DNA of 64,000 nt from assembly GCA_039090855.1 (NCBI GenBank), contig CM077005.1:76070607-76134606 (forward strand), given 5' to 3'. This DNA is from Macrothele yani (lineage: Eukaryota > Arthropoda > Arachnida > Araneae > Macrothelidae). Position 1 is the first letter of the stretch; each line of letters starts with the position of its first letter. The position numbers were made by a program, and so were the translations under genes. Shown here piece by piece: positions 55,416 through 64,000 of the stretch. Under the pieces are notes generated by a model that worked only from the letters and a program-made list of their open reading frames with translations, had not been told where the DNA came from and did no database searches.

Positions 55416-57377
55416 TGTGATGATGTAAAAAATATGGAAGACAGGGAAAATGGAAAAAAAATCCAAAATAGGAGTTGGAACACCATTTTTTCCCTGTAGG
55501 AAGAAAAATGACTTCAGGTCGGCCACATTGTGTGCCCAGGGTCCCACGGAGAGAAGTGGGAAGGAAATTCTTCCCATGCAAATTCCACGCTGGGGCAGGA
55601 GTCACAGAACATGGGGATGTCTTCTAATCGACCGAGAGTTCCAAGCAGCGAAGACAGCTGAGGAGCGAACAGAGATTTACCACATGGCCTCTTGCTCCGA
55701 AGATGCATTTTCGCGATTGGCTGTGCGCTGTCCGGGCTTCAGAAAGTTTAAGCGGGAAAAAATTGTAACGAACTTTTAGGACTTTCTTTTTTTGCTCGAA
55801 GAGGACGGTCGTTTTGTAGTCGTCGCTCGAGATGTACGTACGCTAGTCGGCTGCGGCTGACTAGAAAGTTAATTAGGTGCCTACCTACGGGTTAAGGCCA
55901 CTATAGTATATACGTTGAATTATCTGTGGGTAATTGATTATAACTGTGTAATACTTCTAAATGCCATACTGCGGTCTGCCAGGGAAATACTCCGCCTGAG
56001 TGAGAAATCTAGCCACCAATGAAGAGCATATAATTGTTATGTATAAATAACTTCCTGATGCTATGTGCACACGTATAATGCAAAGACTGGACTGTGAATG
56101 AACTATGATCGTGCTGGCCTGTCGACTTGCTCAAGTTCAAGAACCGTTTTTATCGTTTGACGTGTATCTTCAACCTACTTGTCACCAAGTTGTAAATAAA
56201 AACCTGTATATAGTGTACCACCTGCTCAGCTCTATACAAATCATCTTTTCCTTCACCATGCCTCTGAGGAGAAAAACAACGTAAGTTTGACCGGGACTGA
56301 AATATTCTGGTCTAGTGGCAGCGAGTTACCATAAGCAAATATATTAAAAATAAGTATAAGCATAACACCCCACGCGCGACTATGACAGTGGTGGCAGCGA
56401 TGGGATCAAGATCTAGAAGGAAGAGACGAAAGAGCTGGACAAAAAAAAAGACGATAGGGAGAGGCGATCTATTGAGCCACCAGCGCCGAGGACAAGCGAA
56501 AAGCCAGCAAAGAGGAAGAAAAAAAAAGAGAATTATCAGCCCAAAGCCAGCGGAATCCGCCGGTCCCCAACGAAGGTTCCAAGAAAGCGCGACCCTCCCG
56601 ACAGGAAGCAAGAGAAAACGCCGTGGATGTGGAGATGCTATGCGACCTCCCCCGACGCCTACAGCGGTGAACGCCCGTAGTGAGTCTGTGTGACTACAGC
56701 TGTGAACGGCCATAGTGAGTGTGCCTAAGGGAAAAAATCGTCCTGACTGTGAACTGAGCACTAAATCTGGAAAGCAATTAACACCGACTTTAAAGCATAA
56801 CGATTATAAAGTGTGTGAATACAGAACAGTCAGGTACCGTGCAAGTTTATCTATTTAACTGTGTTAAGACTGCAAGGGAAAAAAGAGAAACTCACACAAT
56901 TACTTACACTAAGTACATTGCATGTAAAAAACACACACAGTATAAACACGGTGGAACTCAGGTGGAGAGATAAATCAGTAAACGGGGATTTTACATTAGG
57001 AATAAAGAGAAATTCCTAAAAGTTCGTTACAACTTTTTCCCGCTTAAACTTTCTGAAGCCCGGACAGCGCACAGCCAATCGCGAAAATGCATCTTCGGAG
57101 CAAGAGGTCATGTGGTAAATCTCTCTTCCCCCTCAGCTATCCTCGCTGCTTGGAACTCTCGGTCGCTAGGAAGACATCCCCATGTTCTGTGACTCCTACC
57201 CCAGCGTGGAATTCGCATGGAAAGAATTTCCTTTCCCTTCTCTCCGTGGGACCCTGGGCACACAATGTGGCCGAACTGAAGTCCTTTTTCTTCCTACAGG
57301 AAAGAAATGGCGTTCCACCTCCTATTTTGGATTTTTTTCCATTTTCCCTGTCTTCAATATTTTTTACATCATCACAC
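55416..57377. mobile_element. 1.96 kb element with 375-bp inverted arms and LTR-like inner ends
   Basis: 55416-55790 and 57004-57377 are inverted copies with roughly 94% identity by eye, starting GTGTGATGATGTAAAAAATA. Inside the arms, TGTAACGAACTTTTAGGA (55764) and TCCTAAAAGTTCGTTACA (ending 57031) would fit a TG...CA LTR-type unit of about 1.27 kb. The interior holds AATAAA at about 56200, two GTGGCAGCGA words that resemble primer-binding-site contexts, and a Lys/Arg-rich frame (56382-56693) of unknown meaning. No target duplication was found. It could be a foldback transposon or a solo LTR inside an inverted duplication. Confidence 0.6.
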
Positions 57378-57399
57378 TTCGTGGTCTTTAAATAATGAA

Positions 57400-58499
57400 A
57401 CATTCAATAACTGTCCAACAAGGCTATTTTTTTTATTCCTTCTGCACTTATTTTTATGTCTTCGTGAGAAATCAGAGATCACAGTATGTGCAGATTCGGG
57501 GCATTCGTTCTTCGGTTCGTGTGGTTTGTTGCGGAATTCCTCAGGGATCGGTGCCGGGACCCGTTCTTTTTTAATATACATTAACGATATTTTTAATGTT
57601 ACTTCGGGAGTGCGCCGTGTGCTGTTTGCTGATGATACCAGTTTATTCTTTTCCGGCAATTCATTAATGGAGTTGGTACCTTTATTTAATTGCGATCTTC
57701 ATGAATTCTTTTGTTGGTTCAGTTTCAATTATTTAACTATAAATCAAGATAAAACTAATGCCATCCTGTTTTCACGTCGTTCATATTATTCATGTACCAT
57801 AACTGGTATCTTTGTGAATGGAGTTCGCGTTACATTTATGACGACTGTTAAATTTGTGGGTGTACTTATACAAGAGTCACTACGTTGGGATAAATACATT
57901 AATTGTTTGGGAAATCAGCTTAAATCACGTATAGAAATGGTTTATAGAATTTCGGGTATGTTGACGATAAGATTAAAACTAGTTTTGTATTACTCGTTCA
58001 TTTATTTACTTCTTTTGTATTGTTTACTGGCCTGGAGTCAGACCACGTTGGATAATGTCACCAGATTATATATTTCACAAAAGAAATACATTCGCTTATT
58101 GGAGACTGATAGTGATATAGCTACCGTTTGCTGTTCATATAAATTAATCCCATTTAATAAACTTGGGGAGACCTTCGTCCAGCGGTGGATTGATAATGGT
58201 TGACAATGATGATACATTTCGATTACTAATTTTTATGCATAATATAATTTATGCTAATAAGTTTTTGAGTATTACACCAATTTTTGCATTCTCACGATAC
58301 CAGGGGTAATGCAAACATCGTTATTCCCAGGGCACATCTAAATCTTTTGCATTACAGTGCAAATCTTTTACATCTAAATATTTTGCATTACATTGCAGCC
58401 GGTCTGCGACAGTGGAATGAATTGTCCTTACACATTAAATCAATTGTTAACTTCAAGGCATTCAGAAAATTATTAACTACTGAATTATTGGCTGTCTGA
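57400..58499 (+). pseudogene. CR1/Jockey-type LINE reverse transcriptase, 3' part
   Basis: Starts in mid RT: GIPQGSVPGPVLF at about 57533, with a stop/frame change, then LIYINDIF and the catalytic FADDTSLFF at about 57630. NYLTINQDKTNAILFSR, FVGVLIQESLRWDKYI and LYYSFIYLLLLYCLLAWSQT follow. A 57-bp foreign piece (58159-58215) interrupts the gene. It then continues with a conserved C-terminus, SHDTRGNANIVIPRA and GLRQWNELSLHIKSI, ending at TGA 58497-58499. The endonuclease and the first half of RT are absent (5' truncation next to the inverted-arm element). Confidence 0.85.
58159..58215 (+). mobile_element. 57-bp extreme 3' tail of an RTE element
   Basis: AACTTGGGGAGACCTTCGTC and CAGCGGTGGATTGATAATGG match the last codons of the RTE at 41949-47130 (ETFVQ.WIDNG stop). 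It ends in a GATGAT tail. CATTT occurs on both sides (58151-58155 and 58215-58219), a possible short target duplication. Confidence 0.85.
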
Positions 58500-59710
58500 T
58501 ATGATTTGAATTGATGTCTTGATATTTTTAAAAATATAGTAGCACATTATTTCTGGTACATATCAATTTTCATGACTTTGTTTCACATTTACTTTACCTT
58601 AGTGAGTAAGGCGAGGATGTTTATATTTTCTTGCTTTGGTTTTTAGAAACTGTTTTGTGTTTAGGACTCGATGACTAACTTTCACTGTTTAATTTTTAAA
58701 CTTCACTGTCATATTGGGTATCATCCGTATACGCTGCACATATATTTATGCTAAGTCTCTTGATACTGTAATTACTTACTAGTGTTTAACCTGAAGTTAT
58801 GAAACGGTCTGGGATAGGACGTCTTTTTCTTTTGTTTAACTGAATTACAATCATTATTATACGCTTATTTTGGGGATGTGCATTTCTGTTTTGTGTTGTG
58901 CTTTCTTTTATGATTTTTTTCGTATATAAGTGATTTTGTACCAATTGGCTCTTGGTGTACTCCTTTTGCTTTTTCTGCATATATCATCGTTGTGCTTGGT
59001 GGTATGATGTGATTTATGATTAACTTTGTTGCTTTGTCTTGTTGATCTTGGTTTATTTTTTGTTGCATGATTGTTTAATGTACTGTACAGATATTCTTGT
59101 GATGTACATATTTTGATTACATTAATTTGGTATACATACATTGATGTCCTATTTAAATCTTCCATTGTTTTTCTTATACTATGTTTATCAGTGGTTATGT
59201 TGGTATGTGTTAAGATTTCTATATACTGTAACTGTACTGGTTATATGCCATCTACTTTTAATTACAATTGTTTACAATCATTTATCCTTCATTTCCATGT
59301 AGTATTATGATAATTTGTGTCTTACCGTGATTTTTTTGCTCTGTGGTCTTGACCTGACACACACTTCTTGGGGATCTGGGGCTCATCAGGCTTTTTCATT
59401 GAAGCCTTTTTCCCTGGCTCCATGTCATCCACTGGCAGTGATTTATGTAGACATAGATTACTTCTTTACACTTCATACCATCTATTTTATGAATTTTGGT
59501 TTAATTGTGCAAGTTCATTAATTGAAGTTAATGCTATGTTTATTGTAATTGGGTTATGCCATATTAAGGATACATTACTGACACTGTATTTTGCTTTGGT
59601 TAGCTAAGTAGCACAGTCTTATTGTAATGATGTATTGTTTGTGCTAAACTTTGTCATGTATGGTATTATTGTGGTGTATGGCAGAATATTCAATAAATCA
59701 AATCAAATCA
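58500..59710 (+). other. probable 3' untranslated region and tail of the CR1-like LINE
   Basis: T-rich, non-coding. It ends with CAATAAATCAAATCAAATCA, a polyadenylation-like word plus short AATCA repeats as LINE 3' tails often have. Assignment of the whole stretch to the element is by continuity only. Confidence 0.5.
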
Positions 59711-60172
59711 TTCACCTTCACGTCGTTTTTCACGCCAAGTAAAATGCATAAGCTGTATTCCATATTCCCTAACATGGTAAAATTCCCGTTTGTGGATAAA
59801 AACCAAATTTAAAAGAAAATCCAGAGAGACTGAAGCAAAGAAATGAGCTAAAAACACGCTGTTACACTCAGACATCATAAGTGCGTCAGCAGTACGTACC
59901 CTTGAATACCCTTGCGATTCAGTTTAGAGTATCTATGAATACTGTCTATGTTAGAAATTATTATAAGAAATATGACTGTCAGAGTTCTTCAAACCAGACG
60001 CCTCAGCGAACATTTAACAGAATTGCAGGTGGCGCTGCTCGAAACGTTTTTATTTGTTTACTCTAGCGAGCGTTGCCTAAAATCCCCTTCTGCTGCTCAC
60101 GTCGGTTAGTAATCTAAATGGTTGATCTTTGACTGAATAACAACAATGTCGGTGATATGTAGAGGTTGTGCG
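59711..60172. other. no recognisable gene
   Basis: A spacer before the copia element. Short frames only. Confidence 0.35.
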
Positions 60173-60301
60173 TGTTGGAATAGTGAGTTATTACCTTTTT
60201 GTGGAGATGTACAATAAATATTAGTGTGTTGTCTTTGAAGCATTTATATGTGTGGAAACCCCTTTTTCTCTCTGTGATTACTAAGGATAGATCTTCCTGC
60301 A
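60173..60301 (+). repeat. candidate 5' LTR of the copia element
   Basis: Begins TGTTGGAATAG, a common copia-type LTR start, and ends TTCCTGCA. It contains CAATAAA. It is short (129 bp), and the 3' partner lies beyond the window, so this cannot be confirmed here. Confidence 0.4.
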
Positions 60302-60512
60302 GCTGGTAAGTGGCTTACTGCGTTACTTAAAAGAATTATAGATTTTATTTATTAGAAATATATAACAATCTGAATTATGAGACTGAAATCCCACTGCTGT
60401 CGGGAAGATTAAAAGCAAAGTTCGTCAAATTCATCAAGCATTTGAGTCGAGTGGATTGAGGGTGTATTTGTTACTGCGTAGTTCCTCATTCGAAAATCGA
60501 AAGCGGAACAAA

Positions 60513-63500
60513 ATGGCGTCATTCATAGAAAGAGGCATGTACAGCATAACAAAGTTAGATAATTTTAATTATCAAATTTGGAAAGTAAGAATGAAAATGA
60601 TTCTTATTAAAGATGATTTATGGAAGGTTGCTACAGAGCCAATTCCAGAAGAAAAGAATGATGCATGGTTGAGAAATGACGAACTGGCTAAAGCTGCAAT
60701 AACACTTTGCGTGTCTGATGATCAAATTATTCACGTACGCGATAAGAGAACAAGTTCCGAAATGTGGAATGCTTTGAAAATGGTTTACAAAAGAGAAAGT
60801 TTGAGTAGTAAATTGTATTTGCTTAGAAAACTGTATAGTTTACGTTTTGAAGGAAATGGATCAACTATGCAAGAGCATGTAAATAGAATGCTGGAAATAG
60901 TTCACAAGCTTAAAGCACAGGGAGAGTAATTCAAAGACACACATTTGGGGGCTATCTTGCTAAATAGTTTACCAAGTACCTATGAAAATTTAGTTACTGC
61001 ATTAGAAGCAAGACAGGAAGAAGATTTAACACTTGAGGTTATCAAATGTAAAGTGATAGATGAATCTAATAGAAGGAAAGAAAACTCACAGGCACACACC
61101 GATCACACAATTGTTTTGAAAACAAGTTATAAAAAGAAAAATTACAGCTCTAAACAAGAAAGATTTTGCACTTTTTGTAAAAGAAAGAATCATATCAAAG
61201 ATGACTGTTGGCATTACAAAAAGAATCAAAATATAGGTAACACTGGTAAGTTTCACAAAATAAACCCACATACAGAGTTTCACAGTAATATTGCCGTGAA
61301 GACAAGAAAAACAAAATTAGATTGTGAACAAAATGACATAAAAAGAGAAAATGAAAATTTCTCATTAGAAACGAAGTCAAAACCCAACAAAATATCCAAA
61401 GGTTGGTCAATTGATTCCGGTGCAACGTGTCACATGACAAATGATGCAACACTGTTTAAAGAACTTTCGAAAGGTGAATGAGAGCTGATCACTACTGCCG
61501 ACAGTTCTCAGATAAAGTCAGAAGGCAAGGGAAATATAACCTTAAACTGCAAAATCGAAAAAGGAAAAGTTCGAAAAGTGGAAGTAAAGGATGTGTTATA
61601 TGTTCCAGATTTAGACACTAATTTGTTATCTGTTAGAAAAGCCACAGAAAAAGGATTTGTTTTTTAATTCTTGAATAAGAATTTTAAAATGCACAAAATA
61701 AGTATGGGGATACTATTGTAGCTATGGGATTATTAGATGCCTCAGATAATTTGTACAAACTACAAATATTAGATGAAAAGGCAAATTTGGCCACTACATG
61801 TGAAAATAAAAATTGTTTGAATTTATGGCACAGAAGTCTAGGTCATAGGGATATTGAAATGATAAAACAAATGGCGAAAAAGGAGTTAGCAAGAGGAATA
61901 ACTCTTTCCAATTGTAAAAAATAAGAAAATTGTGAGTTTTGCATAAAAGGCAAACTTACACAGAAGCCATTCTCCAAACAAATTAGTTTTAAGGCCAAAG
62001 CTGTATTAGAATTAGTACACACAGATATTTGTGGCCCCATGGTTAAGGCCAGTCCTAGTGGTTACAAGTATTTTATCACATTTATAGATGACTATAGCAG
62101 ATACTGTTACATCCATTTGCTTAAAAGTAAAGATGAAGCATTAGTAAAATTTAAGCAATATGTAGCTTCAGTGAAAACCAAATTTGGAAAAATGCCAAAA
62201 TCAATAAAAACAGATAATGGAGGAGAGTATTGTGGAAGAGATTTTGAAAATTATTTAGTGGAACAAGGAATAGAACATAAAACAACTGTTCTGTACTGTC
62301 TTCAGATAAATGGAATTGCTGAAAGAAAAAACAGATTTTTGACAGAAATGACAAAAACTACGATGTTAGATGCTAATATGGAAGGTAAATACTGGGTAGA
62401 AGCTGTAATAACAGCAGCTTACATACAAAATAGAGTTCCAAAACAAGCAACAGGAAAAAATTCCATTTGAATTATGGAACGGATTTAAACCATATCTCGG
62501 TCATATTAAAGTATTTGGATCAAAAGCTTATGTATATGTACCAAAGCAACAAAGAAGAAAATTGAAAATTTGGCAATAGAGCACAAGAGGGAATCTTATT
62601 AGGATATGATCAAAGATCTAATGGATACAGAGTATTAAATAAAGAAACAAACAAAATAATCATTACGAGATCAGTAAAATTTGATGAACGTCAGCAAGCT
62701 ATAATAAAAAGTAAACCTGCTGAAAGGAAAGTAGATGAACAAGAAATTTTCGTTCAAAATGAAGTAATGTCATCAGAAACTGTGGAAGAAAATAATGATA
62801 GAGAAGAACCTGAAAATGTTCAAAGAAAGTCTTCAAGAATAAACAAAGGAAAACCACTAGAAAGATTAGCATATGTTGCAAAAGTTCAGTATAAAAAGGA
62901 TCCTCAAAATTTAAAAGAAATCCAGGACATGAACGAAGTAGAAAAAGAAAACTGGTTAAATTCCATAAAGGAATAACTAGATGCATTGAAGGAAAAGGAA
63001 ACATAGACTTTGGTATATCCTCCAGAAAGAAAGAAAGCCATTAAATTAAATGGATTTTCAAAACAACATACAATGCAAGTGGAAAAGTCTAAAGCTATAA
63101 AGCAAGGCTTGTTGCAAAGGGGTATACACAACAACCGGGATTAGACTTTGAAGAAACTTTTCACCCGTAGTAAAACATACCACTTTAAGAACTCTTTTAA
63201 CAGTTGCAGCAAATAGAAAATGGAATGTTCATCATCTTGATATAAAACCTGTTTTCCTGTATGGAAAATTAGAAGAAGATGTATTTATGGAACAATCAAA
63301 AGGTTTCAGAGAATCAGGAAAAAGAAGAAAAAGTTTGTAAATTGCATAAGAGCATATATGGCCTCAAACAAAGTGCCAGAAATTGGAATAAAACAATAAA
63401 AGAATATTTGTTCAACAAGGGTTTCAAACAAAATACAACAGATCTTTGCTTACTATCACTAAAGGATGGAAAACAAACAACTTATTTAGCTATTTATGTA

Positions 63501-64000
63501 GATGACATATTAATTGCATCAAATAACACAGAAAATATAAAGAAAACTGCAAATTTGTTGAAAAATCAATTTGAAGTTAAACATTTACGCCACATATCAT
63601 ATTATCTTGGAATTCAAATAGAAAGAGAAGAAGATGGAAGTTTTCTTCTGAGTCAAAGTAATAAAATAAAAGAAATTATACAAAGTTATGCTCCAGATCA
63701 AAATACGGAAAGTAAAACACCAATCAGTACAGACTACAGAAAGAACATTCAAGAACAAGAAGAACTTCTAAAAGATAATGGACTTTATAAAGAAATAGTG
63801 GGAGCTGTTATGTATTTATCTACAGTAACAAGACCAGACATTTCAACTGCCATAGGCATCTTAAGCAGAAAAGTAGAAAAACCAAGTAAACAAGATTGGT
63901 TAGTCATTATGAAGTTAATTTATTATTTGAAATCATCAGTAAACCTTAAATTAAGACTATCTTCACAAGACCCACTAATTTTAAAAGGCCATGCAGACGC
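60513..64000 (+). pseudogene. Ty1/copia gag-pol, frameshifted and cut by the window end
   Basis: ATG at 60513 starts the gag (LDNFNYQIWKVRMKMILIKD), with TAA at 60927. It continues with the knuckle CTFCKRKNHIKDDC (about 61170) and protease SIDSGATCHMT (about 61410). A GAG-pre-integrase LWHRSLGH (about 61820) and the finger CEFC follow. Integrase has all three acidic residues: HTDICGP, KTDNGGEYCG and NGIAERKN. RT has HHLDIKPVFLYG and YVDDILIAS (about 63500). RNase H begins at the window edge (KGHAD). Stops or shifts occur at about 60927, 61479, 61664, 61710, 61922, 62460, 62577, 62975, 63165 and 63325. The order PR-IN-RT-RNase H defines copia. Confidence 0.92.

Noticed and set aside
56382..56693. 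A Lys/Arg-rich nucleic-acid-binding protein in the inverted-arm element
   Set aside because: The charge comes from a GA-rich stretch. No fold or motif. It could be the start of a gag-like frame but this is not supportable.

Overview
This is a eukaryotic window, most likely from an arthropod. It is AT-rich and intron-bearing, and it is made almost entirely of layered mobile elements. I base arthropod on the element mix: many Tc1-like copies, a CCHC-less Ty3/gypsy, Ty1/copia, RTE and CR1-type LINEs, tRNA-derived SINEs, and a mobile-element ORF with an HTQAVER-like motif that I associate with arthropod genomes. The species cannot be named. I see no operons, bacterial ribosome-binding sites or CRISPR arrays. 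Nearly every coding stretch is broken by stops or frameshifts. The one convincing host-gene piece is a minus-strand exon at 54391-54656, a leucine-rich-repeat C-terminal cap with a hydrophobic tail.

Layout. 1-11.3 kb: low-complexity sequence, a 28-bp tandem repeat, a possible 1.6 kb terminal-inverted-repeat element, and three Tc1-like copies (about 5.5-6.3, 6992-8421 and about 9.15-10.18 kb). 11.37-22.56 kb: an old, shredded Ty3/gypsy element with recognisable decayed LTRs. It is interrupted by a ZBED/SCAND3-type hAT element (13.75-16.11 kb) and by a Tc1-like element whose interior holds a 1.3 kb tandem array (16.83-18.83 kb). 22.6-27.25 kb: a 71-bp tandem repeat split by a SINE, a head-to-head SINE pair, and the HTQAVER-like pseudogene.

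27260-35968: a complete, younger gypsy element. Its LTRs are both 641 bp, about 3% diverged, with a CCTC target duplication. A Tc1 element, interrupted by a single stop, sits in its 3' region at 33355-34898. 36.2-38.4 kb: a tandem array of monomers of about 150 bp in an A-B-C order. Each monomer carries a motif strikingly like the CTCF core, and two SINEs have landed in the array. 38.8-41.1 kb: a Tc1 remnant, SINE fragments and two direct repeats each carrying a tRNA-like sequence.

41949-47130: a minus-strand RTE LINE split by a 2858-bp plus-strand, internally deleted LINE with a 7-bp target duplication. 47-54 kb: mostly unannotated, with SINEs and a 265-bp hairpin element. 55416-57377: an element with 375-bp inverted arms and LTR-like inner ends. 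57.4-59.7 kb: the 3' part of a CR1-like LINE with a 57-bp RTE tail inserted in it. 60.2 kb to the end: a Ty1/copia element running off the window.

The elements do not work together. The value of the window is its insertion history, which can be read from target duplications and nesting, and the motif-bearing satellite array.
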